From: Prado023 sp963700475
Lineage (GTDB): Bacteria; Actinomycetota; Actinomycetes; S36-B12; CAIYMF01
Reading direction: 5' to 3'
NCBI GenBank assembly: GCA_963700475.1
Contig: CAVOXR010000009.1
Coordinates: 186,001 to 250,000 of the forward strand
Length of the DNA stretch: 64,000 nt
The notes beneath the pieces are model-generated. The model made no database searches. It saw nothing but the letters and a program-made list of their open reading frames with translations, and had not been told where the DNA came from. Below, in pieces: positions 8,411 to 17,500 of this stretch. The translations under genes were made by a program, and so were the position numbers. Positions within the stretch are counted from its first letter, which is position 1, and every line of letters begins with the position of its first letter.

Positions 8411-11239
8411 ATGGCCACCAAGTCGCCTGCGCGCGCCCGCACGTCGAGCGCCCCACGCAGCTCCCAGGGGGGCAGCCGCAAGGGCTCGACCCGATCCGCC
8501 CAGTCCCGGGGCGCCTCGTCGCGCTCGGTCCCGCGGACCGCTCCCAAGCCGTCCGCCAGGCGCCAGCCGGGCCCGGTTGCCCGGTTCATCCGTGCGATCG
8601 GGCGCACGCTGGCCCGCATCTGGCTCTTCCTCGCGGCGATCCTCGGCGGGCTCACGCGGGCGGTGGGGCGCAGCGCTCGCGACCTCGATGCCACGCACCG
8701 CCGCGATGGGATCGGACTGCTCCTGTTCACCCTGACGATCGTTGTCGCCGCCGTCACCTGGTTCTCCATCGACGGGTGGCTGACGGGCATCGTGACCGTG
8801 ATCGTGACCGGTGCCTTCGGGGCGCTGGACGTCGTGGTGCCGCTCTTCCTGTTCTGGGCCACACTGCGTGTGCTCCGCCACCCGGACCAGGGGTCCACGA
8901 CCGGTCGCCTGGCCATCGGCACCGGGATCCTGCTGGCCTCCGCCTGCGGGATCTGGTCACTGATCAAGGGCGCGCCGAGCCCGAGTGACGGGTCCGAGGC
9001 GATGCGTGCGGCGGGCGGTTGGGTGGGCTGGCTCGTCACGGCCCCGATCGTGTCCGCCGTCGGGATCTGGCTGGCCTACCTGTGGCTGATCGTCCTCCTC
9101 GGGTTCGGCCTGCTGGTCGTCACGGCCACGCCGATCCACGCCGTCCCCGAGCGCGTCGCAGCGCTGCGCGACGGACTGCTGCTGCGCCGCAAGCCCGCCC
9201 CACTCGAGGGCGAGGGCGAGCCGCCCGCCGGGGACATGGCCGTGGACGGCCGGGCGAAGCACGCGGCGCTGGCTCAGGACCCCGATCCGGAGGCGTCCGC
9301 CGAATCTGCCGTCGCCGAGTCGCCCGACGCCACCCCCGAGACGACGCCCGCCACCCCCAAGCCGGCCGGGGCCTCGGCGCTCAAGGCACGGGCCCTGGGT
9401 CTGATGCGCGGCATGCGGCGGCCGAAGAAGGACGTCGAGACTCCGGTCTACGACGGGCCGTTGGCCGGGGATGAGGCGTTCGTGTCGGCGGTGGCCACCG
9501 CGCCGGGGACATCCGCGGTCGGCGATGACCCGACGCTGATCGACGCGCTCTTCGACGCGGATGCGCACCTGTCCGACGCAGCCGGACCTCACGACCAGAC
9601 CGTGCAGGTCTCCGGTATCCCTGCGGCTGAGGCACTCGGTGGCGACAGTGCACCTGCCGACCCGAACCTCGCCTCGCTGGTCGCCGCCGTCAGCCCCGCG
9701 GATGCCGCGAAGCCGGCCAAGCACAACACCGTCGCCATCGCCCGGCCCGAGCAGCTGCGCCTGCCGGGGGCACCCGACTACCGGCTGCCGACCCCCACGA
9801 TGCTCAAGGCCGGTACGGCACCCAAGGCGCGCAGTGTCTCCAACGACCGCGTCGTGGCTTCCCTGACCGACGTCCTCACCCAGTTCGAGATCGACGCACA
9901 GGTCACCGGCTACATGCGTGGGCCGACGGTCACGCGCTACGAGGTGGAGCTCGGCCAGAGCGTGAAGGTCGAGCGGGTGACGGCGCTGACGAAGAACATC
10001 GCCTACGCGGTGGCGACGTCCGACATCCGGATCCTGTCGCCGATCCCGGGCAAGAGCGCGATCGGCATCGAGATCCCCAACACCGACCGCGAGATGGTGT
10101 CCCTGGGTGACACGCTCAGGGCGCCGTCGGCGCAGGCCGACCACCACCCGCTTCTCGTGGGCCTGGGCAAGGACGTCGAGGGCGGCTACGTGTGCGCCAA
10201 CCTCGCGAAGATGCCGCACATCCTGGTCGCCGGGGCCACCGGCGCCGGCAAGTCCAGCTGCATCAATGCCCTGGTCACCAGCATCCTCATGCGAGCGACG
10301 CCGGCCGAGGTCCGCATGGTCCTCGTCGACCCCAAGCGTGTGGAGCTCACCGCCTACGAGGGCATCCCGCACCTGATCACACCCATCATCACCAACCCCA
10401 AGAAGGCCGCCGAGGCGCTGCAGTGGGTGGTGCGCGAGATGGACGCCCGCTACGACGACCTCGCGCACTTCGGATTCCGCCACATCGACGACTTCAACCG
10501 GGCGGTGCGCTCGGGGACCCTCGCAGTCCCGCCGGACTCCCAACGCGTCCTCGCGCCGTACCCCTACCTGCTGATCATCGTCGACGAGTTGGCCGACCTG
10601 ATGATGGTCGCGCCGCGTGACGTGGAGGAGTCGATCGTCCGGATCACCCAGCTCGCACGCGCCGCGGGCATCCACCTCGTCCTGGCCACGCAGCGCCCGA
10701 GCGTCGATGTCGTGACCGGCCTGATCAAGGCCAACGTGCCCTCGCGCCTGGCCTTCGCAACCTCCAGCCAGACCGACAGCCGGGTCATCCTCGACCAGTC
10801 GGGGGCCGAGGCACTCGTCGGCCAGGGCGACGGCCTGTTCCTGCCGATGGGCGCCTCGAAGCCCATGCGGATCCAGGGGGCATTCGTCCCGGAGTCCGAG
10901 ATCCGCGCAGTCGTGGGCCACGTGAAGAAGCAGATGGCAGCCCAGTACCGCGACGACGTGCTCACGGAGGCCTCGGCCAAGCGCGACGTCGAGGACGACA
11001 TCGGTGACGACCTCGACCTGCTCATCGCAGCCATCGAGCTGGTGGTCACCACGCAGTTCGGTTCCACGTCGATGCTCCAGCGGAAGCTGCGCGTCGGGTT
11101 CGCGAAGGCCGGTCGCCTGATGGACCTGATGGAGTCGCGCGGCGTGGTCGGGCCCTCCGAGGGATCCAAGGCACGCGACGTCCTGGTGAAGCCCGATGAC
11201 CTCGACGAGGTGCTGGCGGACCTGCAGCACGGCAGTTGA
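8411..11239 (+). CDS. ftsK: DNA translocase FtsK
   Basis: Septum-located motor that pumps chromosome termini apart during division. The 942-residue product has a basic N-terminus, four membrane helices between about residues 100 and 240, a Pro/Ala/Glu-rich linker, then the RecA-like motor with Walker A GATGAGKSS near residue 608, Walker B LLIIVDELADLM and ATQRPSVDVVTG, and a C-terminal gamma winged-helix domain (about the last 65 residues) that would read orienting DNA motifs. TAGCCT at 8399-8404 ends 6 nt before the ATG, suggesting a leaderless mRNA. It lies between RNase J and rimO, as in other Actinomycetota. Confidence 0.97.
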   Translation: MATKSPARARTSSAPRSSQGGSRKGSTRSAQSRGASSRSVPRTAPKPSARRQPGPVARFIRAIGRTLARIWLFLAAILGGLTRAVGRSARDLDATHRRDGIGLLLFTLTIVVAAVTWFSIDGWLTGIVTVIVTGAFGALDVVVPLFLFWATLRVLRHPDQGSTTGRLAIGTGILLASACGIWSLIKGAPSPSDGSEAMRAAGGWVGWLVTAPIVSAVGIWLAYLWLIVLLGFGLLVVTATPIHAVPERVAALRDGLLLRRKPAPLEGEGEPPAGDMAVDGRAKHAALAQDPDPEASAESAVAESPDATPETTPATPKPAGASALKARALGLMRGMRRPKKDVETPVYDGPLAGDEAFVSAVATAPGTSAVGDDPTLIDALFDADAHLSDAAGPHDQTVQVSGIPAAEALGGDSAPADPNLASLVAAVSPADAAKPAKHNTVAIARPEQLRLPGAPDYRLPTPTMLKAGTAPKARSVSNDRVVASLTDVLTQFEIDAQVTGYMRGPTVTRYEVELGQSVKVERVTALTKNIAYAVATSDIRILSPIPGKSAIGIEIPNTDREMVSLGDTLRAPSAQADHHPLLVGLGKDVEGGYVCANLAKMPHILVAGATGAGKSSCINALVTSILMRATPAEVRMVLVDPKRVELTAYEGIPHLITPIITNPKKAAEALQWVVREMDARYDDLAHFGFRHIDDFNRAVRSGTLAVPPDSQRVLAPYPYLLIIVDELADLMMVAPRDVEESIVRITQLARAAGIHLVLATQRPSVDVVTGLIKANVPSRLAFATSSQTDSRVILDQSGAEALVGQGDGLFLPMGASKPMRIQGAFVPESEIRAVVGHVKKQMAAQYRDDVLTEASAKRDVEDDIGDDLDLLIAAIELVVTTQFGSTSMLQRKLRVGFAKAGRLMDLMESRGVVGPSEGSKARDVLVKPDDLDEVLADLQHGS

Positions 11240-11265
11240 CGATCCCGGTGGCCTACGCTGGCAAG

Positions 11266-12723
11266 GTGAGCACGACCCGAGTTGCCCTGGTGACACTCGG
11301 CTGCGCCCGGAACGAGGTTGACTCCGAGGAGCTCGCAGGGCGGTTGGCGGCCGAGGGCTTCGAGCTCGTGGCCGATGCCGACGATGCAGACGCCGTGCTG
11401 GTGAACACCTGCGGGTTCATCGAAGCCGCCAAGCGGGAGTCGGTCGATGCCCTGCTGTCTGCCGGTGGGACGACACATGACGGCCGGCATCGCTCCGTCG
11501 TCGCCGTCGGGTGCATGGCCGAGCGGTACGGCACCGAGCTGGCCGCAGAGCTCCCCGAAGCCGATGCGGTCCTGGGCTTCGACGACTACCCGGACATCGC
11601 AGAGCGGCTGCGGGTCATCGTCGATGGCGGCACGCTCACCAGCCACGTCCCGCGCGACCGACGCACGCTCCTGCCGATGGCGCCCACGGATCGGCCCGGT
11701 TCGGCCGTGCACGTGCCTGGTCATGGGGGAGCGTCAGGCTCGCCCGGTGACGCTCATGATGAGCTCGGGTCGGTGGGACCGGGGTGGATCCGCCGTCGCA
11801 TCACGTCCGGACCTGTGGCGTCACTGAAGATCGCGTCCGGTTGTGACCGCCGGTGCGCCTTCTGCGCGATCCCGTCGTTCCGTGGCTCCTTCGTGTCCCG
11901 CTCGCGAGCCGACGTCGTGGCCGAGGCCCAATGGCTGGCCGGTGACGGGGTACGCGAACTCGTGCTGGTCAGCGAGAACTCCACGTCCTACGGCAAGGAT
12001 CTCGCTGACCCCCGAGCCCTCGAGGACCTCCTCGCCGAGCTCGGATCAGTCCCGGGGATCGAGCGGATCCGAGTGTCCTACCTGCAACCCGCTGAAGTCC
12101 GGCCCGGTCTGGTCCGCACGATGCTGGACGCGCCGCGGGTCGCGGACTACTTCGACCTGAGCTTCCAGCATGCCAGCGCCCCCCTGCTGCGGCGGATGCG
12201 TCGGTTCGGCGGCACGGAGTCGTTCCTGGAGCTCATCGGATCCATCCGATCGGGCGCCCCCGAGGCGGGCGTGCGCAGCAACGTGATCGTCGGGTTCCCG
12301 GGTGAGACCGAGGAGGATGTCGAGGAGCTCATCGCGTTCCTGGGCGCCGCCCAGATGGACGCCGTGGGCGTGTTCGGATACTCCGACGAGGACGGCACCG
12401 AGGCGGTTGGCCTGGACGGCAAGCTCGACGAGGCAGAGATCCGGGCTCGCGTGAGCGAGGTGAGCGACGTGGTCGACGAGCTGATGGCCCAACGCGCGGA
12501 ACAGCGGATCGGTCACGAGGTCGACGTCCTCGTGGAGCACGTCGATGGGATGTCTGCCGAGGGTCGCGCTGAGCACCAGGGTCCCGAGGACGGCTCGACC
12601 AGTGTCCACCTGACCCCGGACCTGCGCGGCCGCGTTGTGCCGGGCTCGATGCTGCGCGCCCGCGTGGTGTCCACCGACGGGGTCGACCTGCAGGCCGTGG
12701 AGGTGTCCGTTGTCAGGATCTGA
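11266..12723 (+). CDS. rimO: Ribosomal protein S12 methylthiotransferase RimO
   Basis: Radical-SAM enzyme that adds a methylthio group to an Asp of ribosomal protein S12. The 485-residue product has the N-terminal UPF0004 domain (LVTLGCARNEVDSE), the radical-SAM cluster motif CDRRCAFCAIP binding a 4Fe-4S cluster, and a C-terminal TRAM domain. The GTG at 11266 is chosen because family homology begins right after it and TACGCT at 11254-11259 stands 6 nt upstream (leaderless pattern); in-frame TTG and GTG codons at 11236 and 11248 are less likely. It shares the fold of MiaB at 21.3 kb but carries the RimO-type CARNEVDSE start. Confidence 0.95.
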   Translation: MSTTRVALVTLGCARNEVDSEELAGRLAAEGFELVADADDADAVLVNTCGFIEAAKRESVDALLSAGGTTHDGRHRSVVAVGCMAERYGTELAAELPEADAVLGFDDYPDIAERLRVIVDGGTLTSHVPRDRRTLLPMAPTDRPGSAVHVPGHGGASGSPGDAHDELGSVGPGWIRRRITSGPVASLKIASGCDRRCAFCAIPSFRGSFVSRSRADVVAEAQWLAGDGVRELVLVSENSTSYGKDLADPRALEDLLAELGSVPGIERIRVSYLQPAEVRPGLVRTMLDAPRVADYFDLSFQHASAPLLRRMRRFGGTESFLELIGSIRSGAPEAGVRSNVIVGFPGETEEDVEELIAFLGAAQMDAVGVFGYSDEDGTEAVGLDGKLDEAEIRARVSEVSDVVDELMAQRAEQRIGHEVDVLVEHVDGMSAEGRAEHQGPEDGSTSVHLTPDLRGRVVPGSMLRARVVSTDGVDLQAVEVSVVRI

Positions 12724-13510
12724 TCCGATTGACGCGAGCAAGCCGGTGCCTCCGACTCCAGGCCCGGCCACCTCGGAGCCCGAGAAGCCTGAGATGTGGA
12801 GCCGGGAACGCGTCGTGACCGGCTGGGCGCAGCTGTGGAACCTGCCCAACATGCTCACGCTCCTGCGGATCGTGATGATCCCGTTCTTCTGGTACCTGCT
12901 GATGTACGACGACGGCGACAACGCCGCAACGCGCGTCGCCGCGACTGTCGTGTTCGTCCTGGCCGCGATCACCGACTGGCTCGATGGGTGGCTCGCGCGC
13001 AAGCAGGGGCTGGTGACGACCTTCGGCAAGATCGCCGACCCGCTGGCGGACAAGGCGCTCACGGGCGTGGCCCTCATCGGCTTGTCCGTGCTCGGCGAGC
13101 TGTGGTGGTGGGTGACGATCCTGATCATCCTGCGCGAGGTCGGCGTCACGGTCATCCGCTTCGTCGTCCTCAAGCACGGGGTGATCCCGGCCAGCCGTGG
13201 GGGCAAGGCCAAGACCCTGTTCCAGATGGTGGGCATCACGATGTTCCTGCTGCCCATCACGCCCGAGATGACGCTGCTGTGGTGGATCCGCAACGCCGTG
13301 ATGGCGATCGCCGTGATCCTGACGACGCTGACCGGCTTCGACTACATCAGCAAGGCCTACTGGACACGCAGCGACTCGAAGTCCGACAAGGCCGCGCGGA
13401 AGGCCGCTGCGGACGCTCCTGCGGTGTCCGGGGCCGCGCCGACGAACGTGGGTGAGTCCAGCCCTCCACCGGCTGATGGGGGCGATCCGCCGCAGCGGGG
13501 CATCGCGTGA
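12710..13510 (+). CDS. pgsA: CDP-diacylglycerol--glycerol-3-phosphate 3-phosphatidyltransferase
   Basis: Membrane enzyme making phosphatidylglycerol phosphate. The CDP-alcohol phosphotransferase signature DG-x2-AR-x8-G-x3-D-x3-D is seen as DGWLARKQGLVTTFGKIADPLADK near residues 92-115, set among about six hydrophobic helices. The start is taken as TTG at 12710, overlapping the rimO end by 14 nt, because a GGAGGTG ribosome-binding sequence at 12699-12705 precedes it at good spacing and it gives a plausible N-terminus (SGSDPIDAS). The C-terminal ~45 residues are a charged, Ala/Pro-rich tail. The gene overlaps cinA by GTGA. Confidence 0.92.
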   Translation: MSGSDPIDASKPVPPTPGPATSEPEKPEMWSRERVVTGWAQLWNLPNMLTLLRIVMIPFFWYLLMYDDGDNAATRVAATVVFVLAAITDWLDGWLARKQGLVTTFGKIADPLADKALTGVALIGLSVLGELWWWVTILIILREVGVTVIRFVVLKHGVIPASRGGKAKTLFQMVGITMFLLPITPEMTLLWWIRNAVMAIAVILTTLTGFDYISKAYWTRSDSKSDKAARKAAADAPAVSGAAPTNVGESSPPPADGGDPPQRGIA

Positions 13511-14094
13511 CGGCTGACGACGAGCGGGTCGCGCATTCGGCGCGGGCGGCTGACCTCATCGCCGACCTGATCGCCGATAGGTCGACGGTCGCGACCGCCG
13601 AGTCGATCACGGGCGGGCGACTGGTGGCTGCGCTGACCTCGGTGGCCGGTTCCTCGGCGGTCGTCCGCGGATCCGTGGTGGCGTACGCCGACGAGGTGAA
13701 GACCTCGATGCTCGGGGTCGACCCGCGGATCCTCGCGGAGGAGGGCGCCGTCAGCTCGGCTGTCGCGGAGCAGATGGCCAGTGGCGCCCGGGATCGGCTG
13801 GGCGCCACCTATGGTGTCGCCACAACGGGGGAGGCGGGCCCGAGTTCCGGCAGCGGACGTCCGGTCGGGACGGTCTTCGTCGCCGTCGCCGCACCCACGG
13901 CGGTGTGGTGCCGTCGGCTGGATGCCTCGGGCGACCGTGCGCAGATACAACAGGCGGCGGTCGAGGGCGCCCTGCGAATGCTGGCCGAAGTACGGGCTGC
14001 GGGCGCTCGTACGGCGGGCGTGTCAACGGAAGTGCCGACTCGGGAACAACGGCGGCCGACCGCGCGTTCAGGTGACACGTACCCGCAAGGGTGA
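13507..14094 (+). CDS. cinA: CinA-family nicotinamide-nucleotide amidohydrolase
   Basis: 195-residue protein consisting of the CinA C-terminal (PncC) domain, which deamidates nicotinamide mononucleotide to nicotinate mononucleotide in NAD salvage. Family motifs TAESITGGRLVAAL, VVAYADEVKTSMLGV and TTGEAGP with the following GTVFVAVA are all present. The N-terminal molybdopterin-binding-like CinA domain is absent, as in many Actinomycetota. The last ~30 residues are Arg/Thr/Gly-rich and not conserved. The GTG start overlaps the pgsA TGA, so translation is likely coupled, and clgR follows. Confidence 0.92.
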   Translation: MTADDERVAHSARAADLIADLIADRSTVATAESITGGRLVAALTSVAGSSAVVRGSVVAYADEVKTSMLGVDPRILAEEGAVSSAVAEQMASGARDRLGATYGVATTGEAGPSSGSGRPVGTVFVAVAAPTAVWCRRLDASGDRAQIQQAAVEGALRMLAEVRAAGARTAGVSTEVPTREQRRPTARSGDTYPQG

Positions 14095-14137
14095 AGGTCT
14101 CGCGATAGGCTTGTGGCGTGGAGGGAAGGGGAAGGTC

Positions 14138-14404
14138 ATGGTGATCCTGCGACGGGTCGTCGGCGAGCAGTTGCGTCGCCTGCGTCAGGACCAGGGTCGA
14201 ACCCTGCGCGACGTGAGTTCTGCGGCGCGAGTCTCCCTTGGCTATCTCTCCGAGATCGAACGTGGGCAGAAGGAGCCTTCGAGCGAGTTGCTCGCGGCGA
14301 TCTGCACGGCCCTCGATGTTCCCCTCTCTGTCCTGCTGCGCTCCGTGAGTGACGAGGTCGCGACCGTCGAAGCGGCCCAGGCCGGGGTGGCGCACGCCGC
14401 CTGA
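14138..14404 (+). CDS. clgR: ClgR-type HTH transcriptional regulator
   Basis: 88-residue XRE-family DNA-binding protein. The helix-turn-helix lies at about residues 21-58 (TLRDVSSAARVSLGYLSEIE), and the position after pgsA-cinA and near recA matches ClgR, the activator of clp protease genes in Actinomycetota. The ATG at 14138 follows a purine-rich GGGAAGGGGAAGG ribosome-binding region, and TAGGCT at 14106-14111 is a likely -10 box, so it can be transcribed apart from cinA. The product ends in -HAA. ClgR proteins of Streptomyces are reported to be Clp substrates recognised by a C-terminal Ala-Ala, so the tail fits feedback control by proteolysis. Confidence 0.9.
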   Translation: MVILRRVVGEQLRRLRQDQGRTLRDVSSAARVSLGYLSEIERGQKEPSSELLAAICTALDVPLSVLLRSVSDEVATVEAAQAGVAHAA

Positions 14405-14544
14405 GGTGGCGCAGTGCTCGCCCTGGGCGCTCGTCGCACGACGCCTGTGTGAGCGGGTCGACGAGCGCGCCTCGATGGTGCCGAAGGGCGCATCAACGAC
14501 TGCCTCGCCACCAGGGGCGCGCCACGTTCATGAGCCACTCATGG

Positions 14545-17500
14545 TCAGCGTGGAACCCGGTACCCACGTGGAGTCAGGCCGAACCCCGCTGCCTCCAGGG
14601 CACGCCTCACGTGGTCCGAGCCGCCCGGCTCCATGACCGGCGATCCGTTCACCCTGGTGATCGTCAGCGCCCCGACCGTCCCCGACTTCACGGCATCGTG
14701 GAGCAGGCGAGCGGCCGTTGCCAGCTGCTCTGAGCTCTCGGGATCCGTGGCTGAGTCGCGGGTGAACGTCAGGAGCGTGTGACCGCCGCGCTCCACGTAG
14801 AGCACGGGGTGTCCGCCCATCAGGACGACGTGGCAACCGGCCCCCCGGGAGGGTCGATGGGGTGCACCTGGGCCGCCCGCCCAGTCACTGGCTGGCCACT
14901 CGAGGGCTGCCCCGTAGGGATTGGCCGGATCGGCGCTGGCCAGGAGCACGTGATCGGACTGCCCGTCCGCCAGCTCCCGCTCCACGGCCCGTACCTGGTC
15001 GACGACCCCGGTGAGGGCGAACTGAGAGGCCCCGAGGCCCTCGATGGCATAGACCCGCTGGACCCTTCCTCGTTCCTCCATCGCGGAGAGAGTCCGGTAG
15101 GCCGAGGCGAATCCGCCCGGATCGCCGGAGGCAAGAACTGCGCCTCGGGTCACGATCCCCAACCGGTCCAGGTGCGCCTCTGCGCGCGCCACGGCGACGA
15201 CCTCCTGGGGTGGCATCTCGGCGGGCAGCGCGAACCAACGACCGGGGAGTTCGGGGGTGATCCCGGCGCGAGCCGTGGGGCTCCTGGCGGCCGCGGTCCC
15301 GGATGGCTCCACGCCCCGGTCGTTGGATCCGGCCACAGCTTCTTCGGGTGGTCGTCGCCACAGGTCCGCGTAGCGCCCCCGGGCAGGTCGACGCGAGCGC
15401 TGTCCGACCCCCGCGGTGCTGCGACGTCGACGGCCGCGGGAGCCATCCAGCATGGCCCGCACAGGCTCGATCGTGTCGTTGCCCACCAATCCGGCCCAGA
15501 GGAGCTCCAGGAGCGCCTGCTCGAGGTGACCGGGAACGATGCCAGGGCTGGTCATCCGGTTGCGGAGGTCCGCGACGAACCATCCGCCGCCGGAGCGCAG
15601 CAGTTCCAGCAACTCCAAGGCAACCAGATCGGTCGGTGGATCCGATGCCCTCGGCAGGAGGAAGCCAACATCGGCCGGGGCCAGGGCGATCCACCCATCG
15701 CCCCCCGGAAGCGGTGCACTCCCGGTCCAGAGGACCTCGCCGGCCGACGTGAGTTCGTCGAGCATCCCCGCGGTGTAGCCCGTCACGCGTAGGGGGAGGA
15801 TCGACTCCTCGAGCGCGGAGGCCGGGACTGGGACCCCGGCCATCGCCCTGACGGCCAGGAGCACCCCGTCGGGGCCACGCAGCCGAGTGCTGCTGTGGCG
15901 CCCGATGCTCTGCCAGCGCGGGAGGAATGTGGCCAGGGCCGCCTGGGACACGGGCTCGATCTGCTGGCGCAGCATGGCCACGGAACGCCGCTTGATCAGG
16001 CGCAGGACATCCGGGTGGCACCACTGCGGGCCGGGGACGTCCGGGATGAACCAGCCCTCGATGATCCTGCCGGCAGCCCGACTGATCGACAGCCGATGTG
16101 CAACCACCGCAGGGGGCAGGCCGAGGTCTCTGACCACGTCATCGACAGTGAAGGGCCCGTGTGTCCTGCTGTAGCGCGAGATGAGGTCGGCCAGCGGATC
16201 CTCCACGGGACGGAGATGGGCGTCCGCGACTCCCGCCGGCATGGGGGCCCCAAGGCCATCGCGCAGGCGCGCTGCATCTTCGACCACGGCCCATACGTCC
16301 CTGCCCGCCACTCTCGTTCGCAGGACCCGCCGCTGGGCCTCGAGCTCCTCGAGCCACTCGGGCTCCACGCCGCGAAGGCCAGCATCGGCAGTCCCCAGGG
16401 GCCCCAGGCTGCGCAGCATGTCCACGGCGTCCTCGGGCCCGCGGGCGCGACGCTCCACGGTGAGGTGCTGGATCTGGGCCACCACCTGGGCGATTGCGTC
16501 GGGCTCCAGCAGGTCCCTCAGGTCGGTCTGTCCCAGGAGCTCGCCCAGGAGGGACGGGTCGAGGGTGAGTGCGGCGGCTCGGCGCTCCGCCAGCGGGGAG
16601 TCACCCTCGTAGAGGTACTCCGAGACGTACCCGAACAGCAGGGAGCGCGCGAAGGGTGACGCTGACGGCGGCGTCACCTCGATCACGCGGATCCTCCGCT
16701 CCTGGACCGAGGCCATCAGCGACACCAGGGCAGGCAGGTCGTATACGTCCTTCACACACTCACGGACCGCCTCGAGCACGATCGGGAACGTGGGGTGCTC
16801 GGCGGCGATCTGCAGCAGTTGGGCCGATCGCTGACGCTGCTGCCACAGCGGAGCACGACGACCGGGTCGCGGGCGCGGGAGCAGTAGGGCGCGGGAGGCA
16901 CACTCCCGGAATCTGGAGGCGAACAGGGCCGACCCACCGATCAGGCGGGTGACGTCGGACTCGACCTGGTCGGGCTCGGGGAACAGACAGGCGGTCGCGT
17001 CGGCGAGCCACTCGTCGTCGGGAAGGTCCGGCAGGCGAGCCACGATCCCGTCATCGCCGTGCAGGACCGCGGCATCGACGCCGAAGCGCCGGGACAGCCG
17101 CTCCCGTGCCAGCAGCGCCCACGGGGCATGGACCTGAGCACCGAACGGGGACAGCACGGTCAGCCGCCAGTCACCCAACTCGTCACGGGTCCGTTCCACG
17201 ACGATCGTGCGATCGGTCGGTAGATGGCTGGCCGCTGACTGCTCAGCCAGGTACGCCACCAGGTTCGTCCCCGCCCAGGCATCCAGGCCCAAGTCGGCCA
17301 GGTGCGCGCGGGCCAGGTCGGCAGGCATCTCGGACACATGCCGGGTGAACTCCCCGATGGCACGCCCCAGCTCGGCTGGGCGGCCCAGGTTGTCCCCCCG
17401 CCAGAAGGGCAGCCGTCCGGGCGAACCACCGGCGGGCACGACGTTGACCCGGTCGTGGGTGATCTCGATGATCTGCCAGCTGCTGGCCCCCAGGGCGAAG

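Noticed and set aside
8957..11296. A very long antisense frame across ftsK (779 aa) and similar ones over sigA, hflX-dinG and others.
   Set aside because: High-GC third positions create long antisense frames. Their products are Gly/Arg/His/Val-rich, match nothing and lie opposite well-supported genes.
14060..14137. ClgR autoregulatory box upstream of clgR.
   Set aside because: No sequence with the GTTCGC-N5-GCG spacing found here.
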